Origin: Oscillospiraceae bacterium
Lineage (GTDB): Bacteria > Bacillota_A > Clostridia > Oscillospirales > Oscillospiraceae
NCBI GenBank assembly: GCA_017549325.1
Contig: JAFYVA010000078.1
Span: forward strand, 1-12,695
Direction: 5' to 3'
DNA: 12,695 bases
Of this stretch, positions 1 through 6,167 are shown one piece after another (position 1 is the first letter of the stretch; each line of letters begins with the position of its first letter). The notes under the pieces are model-generated. The model searched no databases. It was not told where the DNA came from and saw nothing but the letters and a program-made list of their open reading frames with translations. The position numbers and the translations under genes were made by a program.

Positions 1-639
1 AGCGACCATGGGCCATGCGCCGCGGCCAACGCCGGTGACGGTCCAGGTGGAGCCGGCGGGAATCTTGTTGACCAGGAAGGCCAGATTCTCGGGGGTGGCG
101 GGGGTGCAGCCGCTGACGCCCAGCACGAAGTTGAACTGCATGGGAGCGCCGGGGACCTCGCCCTTGCGAGCCATCTCCAGAACGGTATCCAGATGACCGA
201 TCTCGAAGCACTCATACTCGGGCTTGATGTTGTTCTCGATCATGCGCTTGCCGAAAGCACGCATGGTGGGCATGTCGTTGACGAAGATGTCGTCGCCGAA
301 GTTGCAGGTACCGCAGTCCAGCGTAGCCATCTCGGGCATCAGCTCGGTGGGCTGCAGACGCTCCTCGGGAGTCATGCCGGTGGCGCCGCCGGTGGAGGGG
401 ATCAGGATGGCATCGGGGCAGGCCTCCTGGATGGCGGGCAGGATCTCAGCGAAACGCTCGCGATCCTGAGTGGGGGTACCGTCGTCACGGCGGACATGGA
501 CATGGATGACGGCAGCGCCGGCATCGTAGGCGGACTTGGCCTCGCGGACCATCTCCTCCTTGGTGTAGGGAACGGCGGGGTTGTGAGCCTTAGTGACCTC
601 AGCGCCGCAGATAGCAGCGGTAATAATCAGCTTATCCAT
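1..639 (-). CDS. kce: 3-keto-5-aminohexanoate cleavage enzyme (partial, 3' end outside window)
   Basis: Kce belongs to the BKACE (DUF849) family of Zn-dependent enzymes. In lysine fermentation it reacts 3-keto-5-aminohexanoate with acetyl-CoA to give acetoacetate and L-3-aminobutyryl-CoA in the cytoplasm. The visible 213 residues (family length about 270) start MDKLIITAAICGAEVTKAHN and include Glu14 and the metal-binding pair His46 and His48 in VIHVHVR, followed by the family-typical STGG stretch near residue 82. These residues match the sites known from characterised Kce. The ATG at 639 is preceded by a purine-rich GGGAG site. Only 15 bases separate it from the kal stop, so the two genes are co-transcribed from the riboswitch promoter. 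The C-terminal part, including the last metal-ligand Glu, lies beyond the window. A BKACE of another specificity is possible in principle, but the kal and kamBC neighbours argue for Kce. Confidence 0.95.
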   Translation of the reverse strand, partial: MDKLIITAAICGAEVTKAHNPAVPYTKEEMVREAKSAYDAGAAVIHVHVRRDDGTPTQDRERFAEILPAIQEACPDAILIPSTGGATGMTPEERLQPTELMPEMATLDCGTCNFGDDIFVNDMPTMRAFGKRMIENNIKPEYECFEIGHLDTVLEMARKGEVPGAPMQFNFVLGVSGCTPATPENLAFLVNKIPAGSTWTVTGVGRGAWPMVA

Positions 640-654
640 TCTCTTCTCCCTCTC

Positions 655-1050
655 TTACTTGTTGTTGCGCTGGCAATCCTTGGGGGTGACGCAGGTGCCG
701 TGAGCGCGGCAGACCACGATGGGCTCGGCCAGCACGTCGGCGGCGGAAGCGGAGATGTCGGGACGGGAGACGATGACCTTGCGGGCCTCGAACTTCATCA
801 CGCGGGAGGTATTGCCGATCTTCTCGATCTCGCCGTAAGCCTCGATGTAATCGCCGGCATAGACAGGAGCCAGGAACTCGATGTTGTCGTAAGCGCAGAA
901 CAGGCCCTCGTCACCGTCGCAGGCGATGAGCAGCTCGGTTGCCACGTCACCGAACAGGTGCACCATGTGTGCGCCGTCCACCAGGTTGCCGCCGTAATGA
1001 GCATCCTTGGCGCTCATGCGCAGACGCAGCAGAGAAGTGATCTTTTCCAT
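655..1050 (-). CDS. kal: 3-aminobutyryl-CoA ammonia-lyase
   Basis: Kal removes ammonia from L-3-aminobutyryl-CoA to form crotonyl-CoA, the step after Kce in lysine fermentation; crotonyl-CoA then enters butyrate formation. The 131-residue protein is a single hotdog-fold domain of the usual Kal length. It starts [20 protein letters not shown] and has the family stretch [20 protein letters not shown] at residues 21-40. An in-frame ATG at 1065 would add five residues, but the GGAGG ribosome binding site lies between the two ATGs, 8 bases before 1050, so 1050 is the real start. kal is the first gene after the lysine riboswitch and is followed after 15 bases by kce. Identity rests on recognising the family and on the kce neighbour. 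Confidence 0.93.
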   Translation of the reverse strand: MEKITSLLRLRMSAKDAHYGGNLVDGAHMVHLFGDVATELLIACDGDEGLFCAYDNIEFLAPVYAGDYIEAYGEIEKIGNTSRVMKFEARKVIVSRPDISASAADVLAEPIVVCRAHGTCVTPKDCQRNNK

Positions 1051-1120
1051 AGTTGTGTCCTCCATTCAAAAAATAATTTTTTGTTGTGATTTCTTCCGAT
1101 CTCTCCGTTTTCCGGTACTC

Positions 1121-1169
1121 TAAAGAAACAAAAAGAGCGCCGTCGGTCAGTGTATGACCAATAGCGCTC
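1121..1169 (-). terminator. Riboswitch-controlled intrinsic terminator in the kal leader
   Basis: On the minus strand GAGCGC (1169-1164) can pair with GCGCTC (1140-1135), and inside it GGTCA (1159-1155) pairs with TGACC (1149-1145). A run TTTTTGTTTCTTT follows (1134-1122). This is a good Rho-independent terminator about 70 bases before the kal start. Its 5' arm is made of bases that also form the 3' core (GGAGCGC) and the P1 3' strand (CTATTGG) of the lysine aptamer. The two folds therefore exclude each other. No separate antiterminator is visible; the aptamer itself would play that part. Confidence 0.85.
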
Positions 1170-1333
1170 CACACCAACACGGCATGACAGCACCGCCGTT
1201 TGCACAGCGACGCCAGAGGATACGGCGCGGGACGCAGTACCCCCTTCGGCGTAAGACCCCTTCCCGGGCGGTTTTTTGCGGAAATCCCCCGTTCCAATAC
1301 CGCCAGGTACCCTGTCTACGCACCTCTATTGTC
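1156..1333 (-). ncRNA. Lysine riboswitch (L box) aptamer
   Basis: The leader folds as a lysine aptamer of about 178 nucleotides, the normal size. P1 pairs GACAATAG (1333-1326) with CTATTGGTC (1164-1156), with one bulged base. The conserved AGAGGTGCG follows at 1327-1319. A P2/P3-region stem pairs GGCGGT (1304-1299) with ACCGCC (1272-1267). The hallmark AGGGG...CGCCGAAG is present, ending at 1244. P4 pairs 1244-1237 with 1223-1216 (8 pairs including G-U). The conserved GCTGTCA lies near 1191-1185. P5 pairs CATGCC (1186-1181) with GGTGTG (1175-1170), followed by the 3' core GGAGCGC. These elements line up with the Bacillus subtilis lysC leader as remembered. Genes of lysine degradation lie directly downstream. 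A 6-bp hairpin (1334-1348) sits just 5' of P1. Confidence 0.92.
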
Positions 1334-1359
1334 GGATTCTCGGAATCCTTACAGCGTCA

Positions 1360-1389
1360 ATTATACAAAAAATTCGGAGAGCTTGTCAA
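1360..1389 (-). promoter_or_regulatory. Sigma-A-type promoter of the kal-kce operon
   Basis: The minus strand has a perfect TTGACA (1389-1384) and a perfect TATAAT (1365-1360) separated by 18 bases. The expected start point near 1353 lies about 20 bases before the riboswitch P1 stem. Full consensus boxes imply high basal initiation, so control would fall mainly on the riboswitch-terminator downstream. Confidence 0.9.
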
Positions 1390-1434
1390 GTGTGATTTGT
1401 TAGAAAAATAACGCATTTTTTAACCCATTTGCAC

Positions 1435-1467
1435 AAAAAATCACCCCGCCGCCGCGGGGTGATTTTT
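1435..1467 (-). terminator. Terminator after kamBC
   Basis: A 10-bp hairpin pairs ATCACCCCGC (1440-1449) with GCGGGGTGAT (1454-1463) around a 4-base loop. It is flanked by an A-run at 1435-1440 and a T-run at 1463-1467, so it works in both directions; on the minus strand the run reads TTTTTT. It lies about 40 bases after the kamC stop and before the kal promoter, separating the two transcription units. Confidence 0.9.
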
Positions 1468-1505
1468 CAGTGTCTTTTACGGGAGCACAAAGGTGTTTTA
1501 AACCC

Positions 1506-2966
1506 TCAATACTGCTCCTCGATTTTGGCCAGGATCTCCTCCTTCAGAGACAGCATACGGCAGATATTCAGCGCGTCACGGGGGCAGTCGGACTTGCCCT
1601 CCACGCGGTACAGACCATAGTTCATGTGCCGTGCGATCACATGGACGCCGTCCTCGGTGGTGCCCAGCAGTTCGCGGCGGATCGCCTCGGGGTCGATGTC
1701 GCGCAGACCGATGATCTGATAGTGTGCCGCGGCGTGCTCGGCCACCTTGTCGTAGTGGGTGGTCAGCAGGGAAATGGCATCCACCTCGCCCAGATATTTG
1801 GTGACGGCCTGCACGATCACCGCACCCTCGTCGGGGTTGGTGCCGCGGGCAAACTCGTCCAGCAGGAACAGGGAGTAGCCCTTCTCCACCTCGGTCAGCG
1901 CCTTCTGGAAATGGACGATCTCGGAGCCGAAGCCGGACAGACCCGACTGGATGGACTGGAGGTCATCGAAGAGCATCTTCACGCTGTGGAACAGGGGCAT
2001 CTTGGCCTCGCGGGCGCAGACCAGGAAGCCGGCCTGGAACAGCAGGGCGTTGAGCGCCACCGTCTTCATGGCCACAGACTTACCGCCCATGTTGGCGCCG
2101 GTGATGACCGTGGCACCGCGGCCGAGAGAGATGGACACGGGGACGAAGCTTCTCCCCTGCTCGCTGAGAAGATCCACGATCTCGGGGTTCACCATATCGG
2201 TAAGTTCCAGTGCCCCGTCGGTGATCTCGGGGTTCACGCCGCCGTAACGGACGGCCAGCAGCGCCTTCTGGATCATGAAGTCCAGACGGCCCACCGACTC
2301 GGCATCGGCAAGCAGGTCATCCACCATGGGAGCCAAGGCAGCGCCCATGGCGCGGCGCACCTTCATCTCCTCGCTCTCCTCCTCGGCGCAGATGCGGGTG
2401 CGCTCAATGCGCAGCTCGTCCTTCTCCGCGTCGGTCTTGGCGTGGAAGAGCTGCTCTTCCAGCTTCTTCTTGGCGGCGCGCACCTCCCTGAGGCGGGGCG
2501 TGGCGCTGTCGGGGATATAGAAGCCGCGGGAGCCGGTGCCGTCGGGATCGAGGACGGCCAGTGCCTCACGGGGCGCGTGGAAGGTCAGGCCACGGAAGGC
2601 CACCTTCTCATTCATCTCCTCGTAAAGGGGGATGAGGCTCTCCAAACGGCGCAAAAAGCCCTTCATCTCAAACAGCTCCACATGGTCGGGGGTCTCCCCT
2701 GCGGCGCAGCGACGGAAGGAGTTGCGGATATCCTTCATCTGGCACAGGAGGATCACCGTCTTGTCCATGGCGCTCTTCAGCTCCGTGGCGTGGCGGTAGA
2801 GGCCCTCCACGTTGTACAGTTCCTCCTCCAATGCGTCCCGCTCGGCAGGGGCGTAGAACTTCAGACGGCGGATGCGCTCGATACCGAAGGGCGAGCAGCC
2901 GTGAAGCGTTTCGAGAATATATTGCAGGCCGATTTTGACCTTATCATCAAATGTAACGCTGATCAT
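1506..2966 (-). CDS. kamC: Lysine 5,6-aminomutase reactivase ATPase KamC (MutS-like)
   Basis: This 486-residue protein has the ATPase domain of MutS. It shows Walker A TGANMGGKS at residues 289-297, a signature-like GLSGFGSE at 342-349, Walker B LFLLDE at 366-371 and an H-loop TTHY at 402-405. The N-terminal 270 residues are helical and charged, resembling the MutS core/clamp arms, and no mismatch-binding domain I or Smr domain is seen. KamC proteins act with KamB to reactivate the B12- and PLP-dependent lysine 5,6-aminomutase KamDE, presumably by ATP-driven exchange of damaged cobalamin. The start overlaps the kamB stop (ATGA at 2966-2963) and has a GGGAGG site 7 bases upstream, so the pair is translationally coupled. 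Automatic pipelines often label it MutS. The kamB and kce/kal neighbours support the kamC call; no biochemical proof is visible in sequence. Confidence 0.87.
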   Translation of the reverse strand: MISVTFDDKVKIGLQYILETLHGCSPFGIERIRRLKFYAPAERDALEEELYNVEGLYRHATELKSAMDKTVILLCQMKDIRNSFRRCAAGETPDHVELFEMKGFLRRLESLIPLYEEMNEKVAFRGLTFHAPREALAVLDPDGTGSRGFYIPDSATPRLREVRAAKKKLEEQLFHAKTDAEKDELRIERTRICAEEESEEMKVRRAMGAALAPMVDDLLADAESVGRLDFMIQKALLAVRYGGVNPEITDGALELTDMVNPEIVDLLSEQGRSFVPVSISLGRGATVITGANMGGKSVAMKTVALNALLFQAGFLVCAREAKMPLFHSVKMLFDDLQSIQSGLSGFGSEIVHFQKALTEVEKGYSLFLLDEFARGTNPDEGAVIVQAVTKYLGEVDAISLLTTHYDKVAEHAAAHYQIIGLRDIDPEAIRRELLGTTEDGVHVIARHMNYGLYRVEGKSDCPRDALNICRMLSLKEEILAKIEEQY

Positions 2967-3889
2967 TCCATTTCCTCCCTGACATTGATCACGGGCGCAT
3001 CGATGGCGTCCTTCATCCTGGCCATAAAGGCATCCTTATCAAAGTGCCAACCGTAGGCGGAGAAAGGGTTGACGGTGACACAGAGGGTGCGGGCCGCCTG
3101 CTCCGTCTGGAGTTTGACCTCCCGCACTTCCAGTTTATCCAGTGTATCGGGACTAAGCAAAATCTTGCTGGGGTCTTTCACCACGATGCGGCCTTTCCGC
3201 AGCACGCCGCTCTTGAGCAGGGGCAGCACCATGGTATCGGTGAGTGCGCCGCCGACGAAGGCCTCGCCGTTGCGCTTGAAGTCCGCCTCCAGCGATTCGT
3301 CTGCCACAGGCACCGTCTCCGCCTTGGGGATGTTCATCAGGCGGTAGATATAGGCGGTGTCGGCCACCACCTTCTCCATGCTCATGTGGTAGCTGGCGCC
3401 GGTACACAGCACCACGCCCTCGGCCACCGTGCGGGCGCCGAGAGACTTGCGGCCCAGTGCGCCGTCGATGATGGACTGCTCCGCCCCCAGCTCAAAGAAG
3501 GCGCGGGACACCTCCTGCAGCTGCGTGGTGATGGACGGGCCTGCCAGCTGCACGTGACCTGCGCTGCGGGCACGCATGACGACCACCTCGCCCAAGGGGG
3601 TGGGGATGCCCGTGGTCATCAAGATCTCCTTGGTCACATCGCCCAGACGCAGCATATCCTTGGCCGTGGCGATCAGGGTGCCCTCGGGGACATAGATACC
3701 GGGCTTCTCGGTGCCCGTCACCACATCGGTGGACTCGCCGTCGCGGCCGATGGAGGTCAGGCCCAGCGTCTGGCCGTTGGTATTGGCCAGCATCCAGTTG
3801 AGCATGGTGGTCTTGCCCGCGTTTTTGCACATGCCCACGATGGACAGTGTTTTCACGCTATGCAGTTGCTGCAGCAGTTCCTGTTTCAT
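2963..3889 (-). CDS. kamB: Lysine 5,6-aminomutase reactivase subunit KamB
   Basis: The 308-residue soluble protein starts with a P-loop: SIVGMCKNAGKTT, with Walker A from Gly19 to Thr27. The family-typical block LTSIGRDGESTDVVTGTEKP follows at residues 44-63, then GTLIATAKD at 70-78. This pattern is the KamB family found next to the MutS-like KamC in lysine-fermenting Clostridia and Fusobacteria. KamBC is taken to be the reactivating factor of the adenosylcobalamin enzyme KamDE, which converts beta-lysine to 3,5-diaminohexanoate. The ATG at 3889 has GGAG 8 bases upstream. The gene overlaps kamC by 4 bases. A weak minus-strand TATACT (3937-3932) lies upstream, but no convincing -35 box is seen. 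kamDE itself is not in the window. Confidence 0.87.
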   Translation of the reverse strand: MKQELLQQLHSVKTLSIVGMCKNAGKTTMLNWMLANTNGQTLGLTSIGRDGESTDVVTGTEKPGIYVPEGTLIATAKDMLRLGDVTKEILMTTGIPTPLGEVVVMRARSAGHVQLAGPSITTQLQEVSRAFFELGAEQSIIDGALGRKSLGARTVAEGVVLCTGASYHMSMEKVVADTAYIYRLMNIPKAETVPVADESLEADFKRNGEAFVGGALTDTMVLPLLKSGVLRKGRIVVKDPSKILLSPDTLDKLEVREVKLQTEQAARTLCVTVNPFSAYGWHFDKDAFMARMKDAIDAPVINVREEME

Positions 3890-3980
3890 CTCTCTTCTCC
3901 TTCAATGGGGAAAACTGACATATTCCGTAATAGTATACTCCAAAGCCGAAAAAAAAGAAAGCCTAAAAGGACACTTTGGG

Positions 3981-4010
3981 CAATAATTTCCTCTTCTTTT
4001 GCTCATACTG
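3981..4010 (+). promoter_or_regulatory. Possible forespore (sigma-G/F-like) promoter for the DUF421-DUF4363 pair
   Basis: CAATA (3981-3985), an 18-base spacer and CATACTG (4004-4010) resemble the sigma-G consensus as remembered (GMATR, N18, CATNHTA), with 10 of 12 positions matching and the right spacing. No convincing sigma-A promoter is seen in 3900-4037. The start would fall near 4017, just before the GGAGG at 4025. Short motifs like this occur by chance, so the call is tentative. Confidence 0.33.
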
Positions 4011-4037
4011 ACAGAGATATGTAAGGAGGTGCATTCC

Positions 4038-4721
4038 ATGATTACGGCATTTTTCCGTACCGTGGCCCTGTATTTGCTGTTGATGGTGGGCCTTCGCCTC
4101 ACCGGAAAGCGGCAGCTGGGGCAGATGGAGCCCACGGAGCTGGTGCTGATGATGCTCCTGAGCGATCTGGCGGCAGTGCCCATGCAGGACTTCGGCATCC
4201 CGCTGCTCCACGGCGCGATACCCATTATCACGCTGCTGGGGCTGAGCACCTTTATCAGCGCCCTGTGCATCCGCCACATCCGCTTCCGCGATCTGGTCTG
4301 CGGCTCCCCCACCATCGTCATCCGCGAGGGCGTCATCCAGCAGCGGGAGATGGCCAAGAACCGCCTGACGGTGGACGAGCTGCTGGAGGAGCTGCGGCTG
4401 CAGGGCGTCCTCTCCCCTTCTCAGGTGAAATACGCCGTACTGGAGACGGGCGGGCAGCTGAGCGTGATGCTCCGCGCCGATCAGCAACCCGTCACGGCGC
4501 GGCAGATGGCTTTGCCCGTTGAGGACGATGTGTTCCTCCCCGTGGTCATCGTCAGCGACGGACATCTCTTGCAGAAGAACATGGACAAGCTGCACTTGGG
4601 AGAACACTGGCTGCAAAAGCAGCTGAAGCACCACGGCCTGAGGGATCACCGTCAGGTATTTCTTCTCACGGTGGACGGCACGGGGAAGGTGGAACTGACG
4701 AAAAAGGAGGGCAAGGGATGA
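4038..4721 (+). CDS. DUF421 (YetF/YrbG-like) membrane protein
   Basis: The 227-residue protein fits the DUF421 family. It has three membrane helices at about residues 4-20, 34-50 and 55-77, with the conserved TGKRQLGQMEPTELV between the first two. A cytoplasmic C-terminal YetF domain follows, with GSPTIVIREG (89-98), LLEELRLQGVLS (115-126) and AVLETGGQLSVML (133-145). The molecular function is unknown; in spore formers several relatives are linked to the spore inner membrane. The start at 4038 is chosen over an in-frame ATG at 3999 because a strong AAGGAGG site lies 8 bases before it and the family begins with this helix. It overlaps the following DUF4363 gene by 4 bases (ATGA). This pairing recurs in Clostridia. 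Confidence 0.9.
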   Translation: MITAFFRTVALYLLLMVGLRLTGKRQLGQMEPTELVLMMLLSDLAAVPMQDFGIPLLHGAIPIITLLGLSTFISALCIRHIRFRDLVCGSPTIVIREGVIQQREMAKNRLTVDELLEELRLQGVLSPSQVKYAVLETGGQLSVMLRADQQPVTARQMALPVEDDVFLPVVIVSDGHLLQKNMDKLHLGEHWLQKQLKHHGLRDHRQVFLLTVDGTGKVELTKKEGKG

Positions 4722-5098
4722 AAGCTGCCATCATTTCAGCCGGTGTGCTGGTACTGGTGCTGCTGGCAGGACTGGGCAACAGCGCCTGCATCTCCGCGCA
4801 GTGCGAGGCGTGGGAGCGGCAGCTGAGCGGCATAGAGGATGCCGCCGTGGAGAAGCAGTGGGAGGCGGCGCAGCTCCAGCTGGAGGCGCTCCACCGCTCG
4901 TGGGATAAGGCCGAGCCCTATCTCCACACCGTCACCCACCACGAGGATGTGGAGCAGGCGTTGCTCTTATTGGAGCAGTGCCGCCTGTTTGCCGCACTAC
5001 AGGACGGCGACGCACTCCTGAGCGCAGGAGAACAGCTCCGCTGTCAGTACCGCCATTTGGCGGAGACAGAGGAGCTGCGTCTTGAAAATATTCTGTAA
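4718..5098 (+). CDS. DUF4363 family protein with N-terminal membrane anchor
   Basis: A 126-residue protein with one N-terminal hydrophobic helix (about residues 3-20), so probably an exported, membrane-anchored protein. The rest is predicted to be helical and rich in Glu, Gln and Leu. It shows the DUF4363 pattern of spaced tryptophans (Trp32, Trp48, Trp62), a TVTHHEDVEQAL stretch (71-82) and a closing LRLENIL. Its function is unknown. Its start overlaps the DUF421 stop (ATGA, 4718-4721), so the two are translationally coupled and probably act together at the membrane. The ribosome binding site is AGGAGGGCAAGGG inside the DUF421 gene. It is convergent with nrdR, whose stop is 6 bases away; no good terminator is seen between them, only a weak 5-bp A/T hairpin near 5088. 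Confidence 0.85.
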   Translation: MKAAIISAGVLVLVLLAGLGNSACISAQCEAWERQLSGIEDAAVEKQWEAAQLQLEALHRSWDKAEPYLHTVTHHEDVEQALLLLEQCRLFAALQDGDALLSAGEQLRCQYRHLAETEELRLENIL

Positions 5099-5103
5099 TA
5101 TCC

Positions 5104-5559
5104 TTATTTCTCGTTCAGGAGCTTGCTCAGCTCGGACATGAAGGTGTCGATATCCTTGAACTGGCGGTAGACGGAGGCGAAACGGACATAGGCCACCTCG
5201 TCCACTTCCTTGAGCTTTTCCATGACCTTCTCGCCGATGATCTCGGTACCGATCTCGCGATCGAGGGAGTTTTGCAGCTCCTGCTCGATCTCCGTGGCCA
5301 TGCGCTCCATGTCGGCAACGGGGACAGGGCGCTTCTCGCAGGAGCGCTCGATACCCCGCAGGATCTTGGTGCGGTCGAAGGTCTGGCGGCTGCCATCCTT
5401 CTTGATGACCACCATGGGCAGACTCTCTACCGTCTCGTAAGTGGTAAAGCGCTTCTCACACTGCAGACACTCGCGGCGGCGGCGGATGCTGCTGCCCTCA
5501 TCGGCAGGGCGGGAGTCCACCACTTTGCTCTCTTTATAGCCGCAAAACGGACACTTCAT
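5104..5559 (-). CDS. nrdR: Transcriptional repressor NrdR
   Basis: NrdR represses ribonucleotide reductase operons, sensing ATP/dATP through an ATP-cone. The 151-residue protein (normal length 150-155) has an N-terminal zinc ribbon with CPFC (3-6) and CLQC (31-34), the conserved [10 protein letters not shown] and [18 protein letters not shown], and an ATP-cone from about residue 49 beginning [18 protein letters not shown]. The reading frame is open further upstream, but the ATG at 5559 is preceded by GGGAGG at 7 bases and gives the canonical start MKCPFCGY. The gene stands alone. Its upstream region has an extended -10 promoter and a candidate pair of NrdR boxes, suggesting it represses itself. 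Confidence 0.97.
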   Translation of the reverse strand: MKCPFCGYKESKVVDSRPADEGSSIRRRRECLQCEKRFTTYETVESLPMVVIKKDGSRQTFDRTKILRGIERSCEKRPVPVADMERMATEIEQELQNSLDREIGTEIIGEKVMEKLKEVDEVAYVRFASVYRQFKDIDTFMSELSKLLNEK

Positions 5560-5574
5560 CTCTCTCTTCCTCCC

Positions 5575-5613
5575 GTATACTGCGGCATACACCGCATATT
5601 TCTTACAGTATAC
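5575..5613. repeat. Inverted repeat around the nrdR start region
   Basis: GTATACTG (5575-5582) and CAGTATAC (5606-5613) are perfect 8-bp inverted arms; the second contains the nrdR -10. A smaller dyad, TGCGG...CCGCA (5581-5596), overlaps the first arm. The nnrD promoter has a similar dyad, TATACTG-N10-CAGTATA (8873-8896). Confidence 0.7.
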
Positions 5614-5636
5614 CACAGCGCCACAAGATATGGTAG
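5589..5636 (-). promoter_or_regulatory. nrdR promoter with candidate NrdR-box pair
   Basis: The minus strand has an extended -10, TGGTATACT (5615-5607), without a recognisable -35. Box 1, CTACCATATCTTGTGG (5636-5621), matches the remembered NrdR-box consensus acaCwAtATaTwGtgt at 11 of 16 positions, including the central ATAT...T and the GTG. Box 2 (5604-5589) ends GGTGT and matches about 10 of 16. The centres are 32 bp apart, the spacing usual for NrdR-box pairs. Together they would cover the -35 region and the start site. Confidence 0.5.
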
Positions 5637-5696
5637 TCTTTTTTGCATTTTTTCGCAGATTTTCACACCACCCCTGTCCCGCGGGCATAGGATGGA

Positions 5697-5738
5697 TTGC
5701 AGCAGCGGTGCATCGGCGTATAAACTGCAGCGCTGCTG
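5697..5738 (+). promoter_or_regulatory. Candidate mazF promoter inside an operator-like dyad
   Basis: A possible -35 TTGCAG (5697-5702) and -10 TATAAA (5719-5724) are separated by 16 bases. An imperfect inverted repeat, 12 of 13 bases matching, has arms CAGCAGCGGTGCA (5700-5712) and TGCAGCGCTGCTG (5726-5738) with a 13-bp spacer holding the -10. This could be a repressor operator or a leader hairpin. A second imperfect dyad (5748-5776, AAAGT...ACTTT) lies in the presumed leader. The rest of 5640-5800 shows no gene. Confidence 0.4.
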
Positions 5739-5801
5739 GGGACAATGAAAGTGACCTGATTCCCAAAGGGTACTTTCCAATGAGGCGGAGCGTGAACGAA
5801 A

Positions 5802-6167
5802 GTGGATACAACTGTCAAACGCGGCGAGATCTACTACGCCGACTTAAGTCCCGTGATCGGCAGCGAACAAGGCGGCGTACGGCCTGTTCTCATCGTGCAG
5901 AACGATACAGGAAACCGCCATAGCCCCACCGTTATCGCAGCAGCCATCACCTCGCAGATGGGCAAGGCAAAACTGCCCACACATATTGAGCTGCAGGCCA
6001 TGCGCTACGGTTTGCCCAAGGAATCCGTGATCCTCCTCGAGCAGGTGCGCACGCTGGATAAGCAGCGTCTGCGGCAGCGTATGGGACAGGTGGACAACGA
6101 TGTGATGCAGCGGGTGGACGCCGCCATCGCCGTCAGTTTCGGGCTATCCCAGCCACGGCTGGTGTAA
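5802..6167 (+). CDS. mazF: MazF/EndoA-type mRNA interferase toxin
   Basis: The 121-residue protein is a close MazF (PemK-like) relative of Bacillus EndoA, a sequence-specific endoribonuclease. It has [20 protein letters not shown] (5-24), [12 protein letters not shown] (24-35), AAAITSQ (46-52), KLPTHIEL (57-64) and [16 protein letters not shown] (75-90). The catalytic Arg and Thr of EndoA correspond to Arg27 and Thr50. The start is GTG at 5802; the next in-frame candidates would cut into the fold. The ribosome binding site GGAG is 11 bases upstream, rather far, so translation may be weak. No mazE antitoxin gene lies between 5560 and 5802 or after it, so it is an orphan here. It is convergent with alr and shares a hairpin terminator. 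Confidence 0.93.
   Translation: MDTTVKRGEIYYADLSPVIGSEQGGVRPVLIVQNDTGNRHSPTVIAAAITSQMGKAKLPTHIELQAMRYGLPKESVILLEQVRTLDKQRLRQRMGQVDNDVMQRVDAAIAVSFGLSQPRLV

Noticed and set aside
1068..1082. A-run/T-run symmetry just before the kal ribosome binding site
   Set aside because: A six-A, six-T palindrome could form a weak hairpin, but such A/T tracts are common before start codons and no function is supported.
947..1411. Short open frames on both strands between kal and kamC
   Set aside because: They run through the lysine riboswitch, its terminator and the promoter; no ribosome binding sites or homology.
1506..2966. DNA mismatch repair MutS or MutS2
   Set aside because: Only the ATPase and arm-like regions are present, without a mismatch-binding domain or Smr domain, and it overlaps kamB in a lysine-fermentation locus.
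3932..3979. TATACT as promoter for kamB, and inverted repeat CCAAAG...CTTTGG (3940-3979)
   Set aside because: No acceptable -35 box at proper spacing for the TATACT, and a 6-bp repeat with a 28-base gap is expected by chance; left as weak candidates only.
1470..4024. Long plus-strand open frames opposite kamC and kamB (528 and 326 codons)
   Set aside because: Same codon-bias artefact; His/Gly/Ala-rich composition, no motifs, and the minus-strand genes have clear Walker motifs and ribosome binding sites.
5560..5811. N-terminal extension of nrdR (84 extra codons) and a 97-codon plus-strand frame at 5630
   Set aside because: The extension crosses the nrdR promoter and lacks zinc-ribbon context, while the start at 5559 has GGGAGG. 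The plus-strand frame overlaps mazF out of frame and resembles no antitoxin.
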